This document shows positions 27,074-35,247 of a stretch of 64,000 bases of DNA, in pieces. Source of the DNA: Gammaproteobacteria bacterium (GTDB taxonomy: Bacteria; Pseudomonadota; Gammaproteobacteria; JAABTG01). Position 1 is the stretch's first letter, and the number at the start of each line of letters is the position of its first letter. The position numbers were made by a program, and so were the translations under genes. The DNA lies in NCBI GenBank assembly GCA_034522055.1, contig JAXHLS010000002.1:434001-498000 (forward strand), given 5' to 3'. The notes beneath the pieces are model-generated. The model made no database searches, had not been told where the DNA came from, and saw nothing but the letters and a program-made list of their open reading frames with translations.

Positions 27074-27190
27074 GCCCTCCGGTGACCGGCCTTGCCGGCG
27101 CACCCCCAGCCCCGTCGCGGGACTGTCAATGTACCCGCCGATACACCTAAAATACCGTTTCCCTGCCATCGAACGGATCGAGAAGGCCCC

Positions 27191-28258
27191 ATGGCTCAGT
27201 TAGTCGACCGCAATGTTCTGAAACAACTCGTCCCCCCGAACGCCCTGAATGCGGAGAACTTCCAGGAACTGGCGCGCAAGGCGGTGGTGGAGACCCTGCC
27301 TGCGGGGCGCACGATATTCAAGACCGGTGACCGCGACGGCAAGACGATCTACGTCATCGCCGGCGAGGTGGAACTGACGACGGGGGATGGCCAGAATCGT
27401 GTGGTCAAGGGGGGCACCGCGGATGCCAGGCACCCCATCGGCAATTTCCAGCCACGCCAGCACACCGCCAGGGCCAGGACCGAGGTGAGCATCACCCGCT
27501 TCGACAGTGACCTGCTGGACATCCTGCTCACCTGGGACCAGCTCTCCGGCATCGAGGTCAGCGACCTCACCTCGGACAACGGCGAGCCCGCTGAGGCCGG
27601 CGACTGGATGTCCCGCATCCTCCAGTCCAGCGCCTTCATGAGCATCCCCCCGGCCAACATCCAGCAGATGTTCATGAAGCTCCAGGAGTTCCCGGCCAAG
27701 GCGGGTGACGTCATCGTCGAGCAGGGTGGCGAGGGGGACTACTATTACATCATCAGCGAGGGCCGCTGTAAGGTCACCCGCCGGGCGCCCAACGGCCAGG
27801 AGCTGCCCCTGGCAGAACTCATCGACGGCGACGCCTTCGGCGAGGAGGCCCTGCTTTCCAACGAGCCGCGCAACGCCACGGTGCGCGCCGTCACGGATTC
27901 CAAGCTCATGCGCCTGTCGAAACAGGACTTCGAGGAACTCCTCAAGGCCCCGATGCAGAAGGAGGTGGACTTCGAGAAGGCCAAGGAGATGGTGCGCGCA
28001 GGCAGCACCCAGCTCATCGACGTGCGCTTGGAGAGCGAGCATCAGAACAGTGCCATCAAGGGCAGCGTGAACATCCCCATCTACATGCTGCGCCTCAAGG
28101 CCGAGGGCCTGCCCAAGGACCGCGACTACATCGTCTACTGCGACACCGGACGCCGCAGCTCGGCTGCGGCCTACCTGCTGACCGAGCGGGGACTGAATGC
28201 CTATGTCCTCGAGGGCGGCCTGACGGCCGTCAAAGAGGCCAGGGCCGCTGCCGGCTGA
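27191..28258 (+). CDS. Two cyclic-nucleotide-binding-like domains fused to a rhodanese domain
   Basis: 355 residues. An N-terminal degenerate cNMP-binding-like domain (about 15-115) is followed by a better one (about 140-255: GDVIVEQGGEGDYYYIISEGRCKV, GDAFGEEALLSNEPRNATV, which retains the phosphate-binding cassette shape). A C-terminal rhodanese domain carries active Cys317 in YCDTGRRSS. No DNA-binding helix-turn-helix, signal peptide or membrane segment. Proteins of this layout occur in sulfur-oxidising proteobacteria, but their role is not established. A ligand-gated sulfurtransferase is a reasonable inference. It precedes aroE by 40 bp. Confidence 0.82.
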   Translation: MAQLVDRNVLKQLVPPNALNAENFQELARKAVVETLPAGRTIFKTGDRDGKTIYVIAGEVELTTGDGQNRVVKGGTADARHPIGNFQPRQHTARARTEVSITRFDSDLLDILLTWDQLSGIEVSDLTSDNGEPAEAGDWMSRILQSSAFMSIPPANIQQMFMKLQEFPAKAGDVIVEQGGEGDYYYIISEGRCKVTRRAPNGQELPLAELIDGDAFGEEALLSNEPRNATVRAVTDSKLMRLSKQDFEELLKAPMQKEVDFEKAKEMVRAGSTQLIDVRLESEHQNSAIKGSVNIPIYMLRLKAEGLPKDRDYIVYCDTGRRSSAAAYLLTERGLNAYVLEGGLTAVKEARAAAG

Positions 28259-28298
28259 GGAGACGGCGGGCGACACGTGAATCCCGGAGGGCATGACC

Positions 28299-29147
28299 AT
28301 GAGTGACCGCTACGCCGTCATGGGCGACCCCGTCAGCCACAGCAAATCCCCGGCCATCCACCGGGCCTTTGCGAACCAGACCGGCGAGGCCATGGGCTAC
28401 GAGGCCATCCACGTTCCCGCCGGACATTTTCAGGAGGCCGTCGAGACCTTCATGAACGCCGGAGGCCGCGGCCTCAATGTCACTCTGCCCTTCAAGGAAG
28501 AAGCCTTCGCCATTGCCCATGAGGTGACGGACCGCGGTCGTCGCGCGGGCGCCCTCAACACCCTGTGGTTCGATGCCGGCGGCGCCATCCACGGCGCCAA
28601 TACCGACGGCCTCGGGCTGGTGCGTGACCTAGTGGCCAACCTGGGCTGCGAACTGGAGGACCGGCAGCTCCTGGTGGTGGGCGCCGGCGGCGCCACCCGC
28701 GGCATCGTGGGCCCATTGCTGGAGCGCAACCCTGCCCGTCTGGTGATCGCCAACCGCACGGCGGGTCGCGCCCAGGCCGTGGCCGCGGACTTTGCTGACG
28801 CCGGTCCGGTGGAAGGCTGCGGCCTCGACGGCCTGGCCGGGCGCAGGTTTCATCTCGTCATCAATGCCACCTCCGCCGGCATCGACGGCAAGGTGCCCGC
28901 CCTCCCCGAGGGCCTGCTGGAGGACGGCGCCTGGTGCTATGACCTCATGTACGGCGACCAGCCCACGGCCTTCATGAAATGGGGCGAGCAGAACGGCGCC
29001 GCCCACGTCGCGGACGGCCTCGGCATGCTGGTGGAGCAGGCCTCGGAGTCATTCCGCATCTGGCGCGGCGTGCGCCCGGACACCCTGGGGGTGATCCGCA
29101 TGCTGCGGTCCGAACCCAGAGAGAGCCCGGCCTCGAACGAGGTCTGA
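28299..29147 (+). CDS. aroE: Shikimate dehydrogenase (NADP+)
   Basis: 282 residues. GGAGG at 28286-28290 is well spaced for the ATG at 28299, so I prefer it over the ATG 6 bp upstream. Substrate-binding motifs DPVSHSKSPAIH and NVTLPFKEEA (catalytic Lys) and NTDGLG (catalytic Asp) are followed by the NADP-binding GAGGATRG and NRT. Reduces 3-dehydroshikimate in the aromatic amino-acid pathway. Convergent with the following hypothetical gene. Confidence 0.95.
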   Translation: MSDRYAVMGDPVSHSKSPAIHRAFANQTGEAMGYEAIHVPAGHFQEAVETFMNAGGRGLNVTLPFKEEAFAIAHEVTDRGRRAGALNTLWFDAGGAIHGANTDGLGLVRDLVANLGCELEDRQLLVVGAGGATRGIVGPLLERNPARLVIANRTAGRAQAVAADFADAGPVEGCGLDGLAGRRFHLVINATSAGIDGKVPALPEGLLEDGAWCYDLMYGDQPTAFMKWGEQNGAAHVADGLGMLVEQASESFRIWRGVRPDTLGVIRMLRSEPRESPASNEV

Positions 29148-29171
29148 GACGGGCGGCGCGGCCGCCGCACC

Positions 29172-29804
29172 CTATTTCCGCCCCGCTTCCGCCGCGGCGG
29201 TGGCCGTAGCCTGCTGGTATCTCAGGGGGATGCTTACGGGCTCCGGCCACCAGCGCCCACTGAGTTCCAGCGTCATGGACAGACTGTCGTCCTGAGGGTC
29301 GAGGCGGTAGCGCCGTAGCATCCGCATACCACCCCGCAGGTGGCTCTCCACCACCAGGGCGTCCCCCTCCCAACCCGCGGTGGCCACCACCTGAGAGGCT
29401 CCCCGCGCCGATACGCTGGCGCCGCGATAATCGGTGAACAGGTGTTCCATCTGGCCGTCACCGGGGGTGATACGGATGCGCGGCTCCTCGTGAACGATAT
29501 CCAGGGTCTGGTGAATGGCGCGCGGCAACCCGGGCACGACCGGCGGTGCCGTGCCGTCACGCCCTTCCCCGGCCTTGCCGCCCCGCCGTGGACGCGACGA
29601 GCGGGCCTCCAGGGCCTCCTTCAAGCGCTCCCCGGCGACCGCCTCGACCCCTTCATCGAGCACCCAGACCCCCGTCAACACCGGGCGCTCCGCGGCCACC
29701 CCGGCCCAGGGTAACGCCAGGACCAGGATCCCAAACAGCGCCAGCCACCACCGGCTGCGACCGAAAGCGACAGGCCCACCGCGGACCACCCCGTCATCTG
29801 CCAT
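29172..29804 (-). CDS. Hypothetical exported protein
   Basis: 210 residues from the ATG at 29804. A basic lead (RSRWW) and a hydrophobic stretch (LALFGILVLALPWAGVA) make a signal peptide or anchor. The mature part has an Arg/Gly-rich linker (about 70-85) and a beta-rich C-terminal half with repeated LVVESHLRGG- and LSMTLELSG-like strands, resembling lipocalin-like or hydrophobic-ligand-binding domains, but I recognise no family. It lies about 80 bp after the DUF1244 gene on the same strand. Confidence 0.6.
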   Translation of the reverse strand: MADDGVVRGGPVAFGRSRWWLALFGILVLALPWAGVAAERPVLTGVWVLDEGVEAVAGERLKEALEARSSRPRRGGKAGEGRDGTAPPVVPGLPRAIHQTLDIVHEEPRIRITPGDGQMEHLFTDYRGASVSARGASQVVATAGWEGDALVVESHLRGGMRMLRRYRLDPQDDSLSMTLELSGRWWPEPVSIPLRYQQATATAAAEAGRK

Positions 29805-29884
29805 GGCCGCCCCTCCCGCCTGATGTCCGCCACATGCCTGTACCACAGCCGGGGCGACAGCCACCCCAAACCCATGCATGGGGG

Positions 29885-30202
29885 TCAATTGTGGCCGCTG
29901 ATTTTGGCGTGGAGCGGCTTGGTCTCCTCGTAGCGATTCTGCTGTTCAGGCGTCGCCTCGGTCTGGTATCTGTCCTTCCACTCGCCGTAGGGCATGCCGT
30001 AGATCACCTCCCGGGCCTCGTCATAGCTGGGCTCGAAACCCCTGGCTTCGGCCTCGGCCTTCCACCACTTGGCCAGACAGTTGCGGCAGAAGCCGGCCAG
30101 GTTCATGAGGTCGATGTTCTGCACATCGGTACGTTCCTGCAGATGCTTCACCAAGGCGCGCATCACGGCGGCTTCGATCTCGGTGCGGGTGTTGTCGTCC
30201 AT
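29885..30202 (-). CDS. DUF1244-family protein
   Basis: 105 residues with an AAAGGAGA ribosome site. The conserved NLAGFCRNCLAKW motif with a CxxC pair and the later YGMPYGEWKDRYQ identify DUF1244, a small helical cytoplasmic protein family widespread in alpha- and gammaproteobacteria. The function is unknown; the CxxC suggests metal binding or redox activity. Confidence 0.85.
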   Translation of the reverse strand: MDDNTRTEIEAAVMRALVKHLQERTDVQNIDLMNLAGFCRNCLAKWWKAEAEARGFEPSYDEAREVIYGMPYGEWKDRYQTEATPEQQNRYEETKPLHAKISGHN

Positions 30203-30223
30203 AGGGGTCTCCTTTGGTTAGGG

Positions 30224-30371
30224 GGAATAGGGAATAGGGAATAGGGAATAGGGAATAGGGAATAGGGAATAGGGAATAGCTTGCAGCATCCGCTCCCAGG
30301 GTCGGCTTATCAACCCCCCACCTCGCCGCCTTTGGTTTTAGCAATTCACTATTCACTATTCCCTATTCACT
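30224..30371. repeat. Heptamer-armed repeat element 2
   Basis: The left arm, 30224-30279, is eight perfect copies of GGAATAG. A 64-bp core containing a T-rich patch follows. The right arm, 30344-30371, is four copies of ATTCACT/ATTCCCT. The arms are reverse-complement related (AGGGAAT is exact in both). It lies just upstream of the DUF1244 ribosome site and before the end of dctM. Otherwise 30203-30394 is empty. Confidence 0.85.
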
Positions 30372-30394
30372 GCTGTTCAACCATTCCCTGCTTT

Positions 30395-31708
30395 TCAAAA
30401 TCCATGCAACTCATCCATCAGGTCCGGCAACCACTGAACCAGGTCGGGAAAGCCCACCAGGACGGCAATGGTCAGGATTTGGGCGCCGACGAAGGGCAGG
30501 ACGCCGGCATAGATATGAGAAATCCGTACCTCCGGCGGCGCCACCGCCTTGAGATAGAACAGCGAGAAACCGAAGGGTGGGGTCAGGAAGGAGGTCTGGA
30601 GATTGACGGCGATGAGCAGTGCGAACCACATGAGATCGATGCCGAAATGCTGGGCGATGGGCGCCAGGATGGGCACCACGATGAAACAGATCTCGAGGAA
30701 ATCCAGGAAGAAGCCCAGGCCGAATATGAGCAGCATGCTGAATATCAGGAAACCCCACTGCCCGCCCGGCAGGCCGGTCATGAGTTCTTTTACCAGGTCG
30801 TCGCCCCCCATGCCGCGGAACACCAGGCCGAAGGCGGTGGCGCCGATGAGGATCAGGAACACCATGCTGGTGAGGCGGGTGGTCTGGCGCATGGCTTCCT
30901 GGAGATTCCGGAGCCTCAGGCGCCGCCGGACGCCGGCCAGCAACATCGCCCCCAGGGCGCCCACGGCGGCGGACTCCGTGGGCGACGCCACCCCGAAGAA
31001 GATGGAGCCGAGCACCGCGAACACCAGCAGCAACGGTGGCAACAGGCTCGTGGCCACACGCTTCGCCAGGCTGCCCGGCGCCCCCGCCGCCAGGGCCGGC
31101 GCGCATTCCGGGTGGCGCCATGCCTTCCACACGATGTAGAGGGCGAACAGGGAGATGAGCAGCAACCCGGGCACCACGGCGCCGATGAACAGCCGCCCCA
31201 CGGGCACACCGATGACGTCGCCCAGCAGGATGAGGATGATGCTGGGGGGAATGATCTGCCCCAGGGTGCCGGAAGCGGCGATGGTGCCGGTGGCCAGTTG
31301 CGGCGCATAGCCGTGCTTGAGCATGGCCGGCAATGCGATCACGCCCATGGTCACCACCGTGGCCCCCACCACCCCGGTGGTGGCGGCCAGCAGCGCTCCC
31401 ACGAACACGATGGACAGGGCGAGACCACCCCGCAGCCGGCCGAACAGGGCGCCCATGGTCTCCAACAGGTCCTCGGCGAGACCCGACTTCTCCAGCATCA
31501 CCCCCATGAACACGAACAGGGGCACCGCCAACAGGGTGAAGTTGGTCATCACCCCCCAAATGCGCAGAGGCAGCAGGTCGAAGAAATCGAAACCGAGGAA
31601 GATGCCGCCGAACAAGGTGGCCACCGCCCCCAGGGTGAAGGCCACCGGGAAACCCGCCATGAGGGCGAGCACCAGCACCAGGAACATCACCAGCGCCCAG
31701 TACTCCAT
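30395..31708 (-). CDS. dctM: TRAP transporter large permease (DctM)
   Basis: 437 residues with about 12 membrane helices. The start at ATG 31708 overlaps the stop of the small permease as TGATG, indicating coupled translation. Family stretches include VPLFVFMGVMLEKSG, TTGVVGATVVTMGVIALPAML and IPPSIILILLGDVIGV. With DctQ it moves carboxylates, amino acids or similar anions using a sodium or proton gradient. The extracytoplasmic DctP binding protein is not encoded nearby, so the substrate cannot be inferred. Confidence 0.93.
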   Translation of the reverse strand: MEYWALVMFLVLVLALMAGFPVAFTLGAVATLFGGIFLGFDFFDLLPLRIWGVMTNFTLLAVPLFVFMGVMLEKSGLAEDLLETMGALFGRLRGGLALSIVFVGALLAATTGVVGATVVTMGVIALPAMLKHGYAPQLATGTIAASGTLGQIIPPSIILILLGDVIGVPVGRLFIGAVVPGLLLISLFALYIVWKAWRHPECAPALAAGAPGSLAKRVATSLLPPLLLVFAVLGSIFFGVASPTESAAVGALGAMLLAGVRRRLRLRNLQEAMRQTTRLTSMVFLILIGATAFGLVFRGMGGDDLVKELMTGLPGGQWGFLIFSMLLIFGLGFFLDFLEICFIVVPILAPIAQHFGIDLMWFALLIAVNLQTSFLTPPFGFSLFYLKAVAPPEVRISHIYAGVLPFVGAQILTIAVLVGFPDLVQWLPDLMDELHGF

Positions 31709-32244
31709 CAACGGTCCCTGGGGCCGAGCAGCGCGTTCAGGCTGGTCAGGGCCAGGCTGATCCCCTGGAGCATCAACATGGCGAAGCCGAGGGGGATGCA
31801 GGCCTTGAGCAGCCAACGGTGGGGCAATCCACCCGGGTCCGGCGAACCTTCGTTGTACCCGTAGGCATTGGTCACGAAGGGCATGGCGCTGTAGATGACC
31901 AGGGCACAGAAGGGCATCAACAGCAGCAGGCTGCCGAAGAGATTCACCCAAGCGCGACGGCGCGGCCCCATCCAGCGACTCTGGTAGATCACGTCCAGGC
32001 GCACGTGGTCATCGTGTTTGAGGGTGTAGGCCCCGCCCAGCAGGAACAGCGCCGCGAACAGATGCCACTCCAACTCCTGGAGGGCCACCGATCCGGTATT
32101 GAATAGGTAGCGCCCCCCGACGTCGTAGACCATCAGCAGGACCATCAGCAGCACCAGCCATGAGACGGCGCGCCCCGTCCCCTCGCTGAGGCGGTCGATG
32201 GCCCGGGCGATGCGGGTGTTCCAGGAGATCAGGGCGGTATTCAT
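31708..32244 (-). CDS. dctQ: TRAP transporter small permease (DctQ)
   Basis: 178 residues with four membrane helices, from the ATG at 32244. LQELEWHLFAALFLLGGAYTLKHDDHVRLDV is the typical DctQ core. It stabilises the large permease in the inner membrane. First gene of a two-gene unit; its promoter should lie in 32245-32497, which holds no other feature I can support. Confidence 0.92.
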   Translation of the reverse strand: MNTALISWNTRIARAIDRLSEGTGRAVSWLVLLMVLLMVYDVGGRYLFNTGSVALQELEWHLFAALFLLGGAYTLKHDDHVRLDVIYQSRWMGPRRRAWVNLFGSLLLLMPFCALVIYSAMPFVTNAYGYNEGSPDPGGLPHRWLLKACIPLGFAMLMLQGISLALTSLNALLGPRDR

Positions 32245-32497
32245 GGGGTGAGGATTATAACGGTTGATCGCTCTCCCGCATCCGCCGGCACCGTTTATGA
32301 CACGCCGAGGCCCCACACCCCGGCGGGCATGACTCATAGAGGTACTTCGATAATTCACCCAAGCAAACGGGGCAACCATCTAACCCCACGGAAAAACCGA
32401 TGTCATTTCCCGATTTTCCTGGCGCCGAAACCCTTGCTCCCGAAAAAACCAAGCAATAAGCTCAACTTTACTTTCCACATCCCCGAGGTAATCCATC

Positions 32498-33031
32498 ATG
32501 ACCGAGTTCAGCCCTCAAACCACGGACAGAGGTCCTGCGGCCACGCCCTTCACGCCGCAGCAGGCAGACCAGGATACAGTGGCGGCCTCTCCCTTGGAGC
32601 ACACCCTCGCCGAAAGCCACGCCATTCTGGGAGCCTTCACCCAGCTGCAGGCACGGTTTGCCGATTCCGCCCTCGACAGCCTGGAACGCCAGGTGGTCTA
32701 TCTCACCGCCGCCCACAGCAACAACTGCCACTATTGCACCCTCGAATACCCCCGTAGCGAGGACCCCCGCGGTGCGGAGATGGCGGCCGCCATTAATGAG
32801 AACCGGGCCATCGGCGATCGACGCCTACAAACCCTGCGCCGCTTCACCAAGGCGGTGACCGAACGGCGAGGCTGGGTGCCGGAAGAACTCGCCGCACAGC
32901 TCATGGACGCAGGCTTCAGCCGCGCTCAGATGCTCGACGTGGTGATGGGCGTGACCCTGGTGAACCTGGGCAGCTACGTGACTCACATCACCGCCACCCC
33001 GGTGGATGCCGCTGGTGCCATGGCTTCTTGA
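32498..33031 (+). CDS. AhpD-like carboxymuconolactone decarboxylase-family protein
   Basis: 177 residues with a GAGG ribosome site. The CMD fold is marked by VVYLTAAHSNNCHYCTLEY, with a redox CxxC at Cys77/Cys80 and the preceding His, as in AhpD-type thiol-dependent peroxidase partners. The C-terminal helix bundle (MLDVVMGVTLVNLGSYVTHI) supports the assignment. Cytoplasmic; probable role in thiol or peroxide metabolism, exact substrate unknown. The stop codon is followed after 4 bp by a heptamer array. Confidence 0.82.
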   Translation: MTEFSPQTTDRGPAATPFTPQQADQDTVAASPLEHTLAESHAILGAFTQLQARFADSALDSLERQVVYLTAAHSNNCHYCTLEYPRSEDPRGAEMAAAINENRAIGDRRLQTLRRFTKAVTERRGWVPEELAAQLMDAGFSRAQMLDVVMGVTLVNLGSYVTHITATPVDAAGAMAS

Positions 33032-33035
33032 AAGT

Positions 33036-33540
33036 GGGAAATGGGAAATGGGAAATGGGAAATGGGAAATGGGAAATGGGAAATGGGAAATGGGAAATGG
33101 GAAATGGGAAATGGGAAATGGGAAATGGGAAATGGCAGGAGTGTAGCCCGGTCGAGGGATGTGTAGGTCGGGATTCATCCCGACACTCCGCCCCGACCCC
33201 TGTCGGCTGCCAAGAGCAGCCGACCTACGGCCCGATCTACAGGGGCGCCGCCACCGACGGTTCCCGGGGCACGGATGTAGGTCGGGATTCATCCCGACAT
33301 CCAAACCCGCCGCGCGCACTTCGGGCGGGGCCGGTACCACCCGCCGGCTGTCGGGCTGAAGCCCGACCTACAAACACCCCCCACCGCTCGTTCCAGCGGC
33401 ACGGATGCAGGTCGGGATTCATCCCGACATCCAAACCCGCCGCGCACACCCCGGGCCGGGCCGGAACCCCACCGCCGGCTGTCGGGCTGAAGCCCGACCT
33501 ACAACCTATTCACCATTCCCGTTTCCCATTTCCCTTTCCC
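33036..33540. repeat. Heptamer-armed repeat element 3 with REP cluster inside
   Basis: The left arm, 33036-33133, has fourteen perfect copies of GGGAAAT. The right arm near 33513-33540 has degenerate TTTCCCA/ATTTCCC copies in reverse complement. The intervening roughly 375 bp is filled by GTAG-headed REP palindromes, described separately. No gene lies between the AhpD-like gene and cbbR. Confidence 0.8.
33163..33503. repeat. Cluster of six GTAG-headed REP palindromes, two in a 130-bp tandem duplication
   Basis: Stem-loops at 33163-33185, 33200-33227, 33277-33300, 33349-33372, 33407-33430 and 33480-33503. Four of the stems read GTCGGG...CCCGAC with loops ATTCAT or CTGAAG in alternating orientation; one (33200-33227) is GTCGGCTGCC...GGCAGC-type with a different loop. 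The blocks 33272-33376 and 33402-33506 are nearly identical with a 130-bp period. Confidence 0.85.
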
Positions 33541-33545
33541 CCCCC

Positions 33546-34538
33546 TCAAGGACTCATCTCCTTAAGCAAAGACTCCATGCGGGCGCGGATATCGGGCTCC
33601 CTGGAGATGGCGAAGGACAGGAAGGTCTTGGCCACCAGGGACAGATCGCGGTTACGGGGATGGGCCAGGTGCCAGCAGCGCAGGATGGGAAAGCCCTCGA
33701 CGTCCAGCAGGGCCAAGGGGCCGTTGGGGCCCTCCAGGGTGAAGGAGTGCAGGGACAGGGCTGAGATGCCGAGCCCCCCCACGACGGCGTGCTTGATGGC
33801 CTCGTTGCTGCCGAGTTCCATGCGTACATTGGGGCGCAGGCCCTGCTCCTGGAAGCGCTTCATCACCGCCCCCCGGATACCCGACCCGGGCTCCCGTAGC
33901 AGGAACTGTTCTTGAGCAATGCGGGACAGGGGAATATTTCGTTCCTTCACCAAAGGGTGATCCCGCCGCGCCACCATCACCAGGGGATTGGGTGCGAAAG
34001 GGATGATCTCCGCATCCAGTTCGCCGACCCGGCTCTCGCCAATGATGGATAGGTCATCCTCGTTGGCCATCAGGCGCTCCTGGATACGCTCGAGGTTGGT
34101 CACCTTGAGGGAAACATCGACGCCAGGATAGAGCTCGCAGAAGGCCCCCAGGATCTCGGGGGCGAAGTACTTCGCGGTGGTGATGACACCGAGGCGCAGC
34201 CGGCCCCGCTTGAGGCCTTCCAGATCCGCCAGCCGCGTCTCCAGCTCCGCCAGGGAATTGAGGATCTCCCTGGCCGCTCCATACACCTCCCGCCCCGCGT
34301 CCGTGGCCTCCACGCCGCGGCCGGCGGGCTGGAACAGGGGCATGCCCACGGTGTCGGCCAGCTTCTTGACTTGCATCGATACGGTGGGCTGGGTGAGAAA
34401 CAGCTCCTCCGCCGCCCGTGTGAAGCTGCCGAGGCGCACGATTGCCTCCATGATCTGCAACTGGCGCAGGGTGGTGTGGCGGACGAAACGGTCACCGCTG
34501 CTGGCGAAACTGGGATGACGGTACCCATTGTCTTTCAT
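33546..34538 (-). CDS. cbbR: LysR-family regulator CbbR
   Basis: 330 residues from the ATG at 34538. The N-terminal winged helix-turn-helix (TLRQLQIMEAIVRLGSFTRAAEELFLTQPTVSMQVKKL) and periplasmic-binding-protein-like effector domain (RLRLGVITTAKYFAPEILG) are typical of CbbR, the activator of Calvin-cycle operons that responds to metabolites such as NADPH or RuBP. Here it is the last gene of the cbb/cso unit on the same strand; many relatives have it divergent and upstream. It should act at the cbbL promoter, 8 kb away. Confidence 0.9.
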   Translation of the reverse strand: MKDNGYRHPSFASSGDRFVRHTTLRQLQIMEAIVRLGSFTRAAEELFLTQPTVSMQVKKLADTVGMPLFQPAGRGVEATDAGREVYGAAREILNSLAELETRLADLEGLKRGRLRLGVITTAKYFAPEILGAFCELYPGVDVSLKVTNLERIQERLMANEDDLSIIGESRVGELDAEIIPFAPNPLVMVARRDHPLVKERNIPLSRIAQEQFLLREPGSGIRGAVMKRFQEQGLRPNVRMELGSNEAIKHAVVGGLGISALSLHSFTLEGPNGPLALLDVEGFPILRCWHLAHPRNRDLSLVAKTFLSFAISREPDIRARMESLLKEMSP

Positions 34539-34606
34539 GGCTTGCGCGCCCCCCAAAGTCGGCGTCACCGCGGCGGCGGGGCCTTCATCCCGATGGCCGA
34601 CCGAAG

Positions 34607-34891
34607 TCAATCGGGCCATACCCTGCAGCGCGAGGGAAAACTGTCCATGTCCTTCGAAGCGGAGGCCGCCGCACTTTCTTTCGAAGCGCCGGAACGCCCA
34701 GGCTTTGCGCCGGCGGCGCGGGTCGTCCGGGTCCGGGTCTTGGGGGCGACGACCCCACCTTTGGCACGAGGCACGCTGCCCCCCTCCGACTTCCCTGCCC
34801 CGGAAGCGGTTCCACCGCCAGGGCCTGACTGTTGTTTCGACGGCGTACCGGGCGTCTGAGGGTCAGACGCTTTTTCTTTCATGTCGTTCAT
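34607..34891 (-). CDS. Small disordered protein in the carboxysome operon (possible McdB-like)
   Basis: 94 residues, low complexity and basic (Ala, Gly, Ser, Lys, Thr, Arg), with no predicted fold. A central basic patch (PKTRTRTTRAAGAKPGR) is followed by a Ser/Ala stretch and a single tryptophan three residues from the end (VWPD). It lies 17 bp after the acRAF-like gene and 68 bp before cbbR, all on one strand. Alpha-carboxysome positioning protein McdB is small, disordered and has an invariant C-terminal Trp, so this is a candidate. No McdA (ParA-type) gene is adjacent, no clear ribosome site is seen, and the coding status itself is not certain. Confidence 0.45.
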   Translation of the reverse strand: MNDMKEKASDPQTPGTPSKQQSGPGGGTASGAGKSEGGSVPRAKGGVVAPKTRTRTTRAAGAKPGRSGASKESAAASASKDMDSFPSRCRVWPD

Positions 34892-34908
34892 GGTGCAGTA
34901 CTCGCGGT

Positions 34909-35217
34909 TCAGCTACCCGGGGTGACGACGCCCCGAAGGCGGGAGGGGGCACCGGATGAGCCGTCCATGCCTTCGAGGATACGATCCAATGCGGCGGCAA
35001 AATCCTCTAATTCCACGGGGATTTCGCTGTCCGCGTCTTCCGGGTGGAGGGTGATGTTCACATAGGTACGTCCGAAACTGAGGTCGGGGTAGATGCCCCG
35101 TTGCTCCGACAGCTCGGCCGCTTGGTCCAGGAACTCACGCGTGGTCTCGTAATCCTCGAACTCTAGCCGGCGCTCGAGGCGGGCGGGGCGCTTGCGTTGC
35201 TTCCACGGCTGAACCAT
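34909..35217 (-). CDS. Pterin-4a-carbinolamine dehydratase-like protein (RuBisCO assembly factor acRAF type)
   Basis: 102 residues. FEDYETTREFLDQAAELSEQRGIYPDLSFGRTYVNITLHP has the fold signature of the pterin dehydratase family with the catalytic-histidine region altered, as in the alpha-carboxysome RuBisCO assembly factor acRAF. In characterised carboxysome operons this protein helps assembly of form IA RuBisCO. Position between the ferritin-like gene and the operon end supports this. Confidence 0.85.
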   Translation of the reverse strand: MVQPWKQRKRPARLERRLEFEDYETTREFLDQAAELSEQRGIYPDLSFGRTYVNITLHPEDADSEIPVELEDFAAALDRILEGMDGSSGAPSRLRGVVTPGS

Positions 35218-35247
35218 GAGCCATGCCTCCTGAAGGTTGGTAATGTT

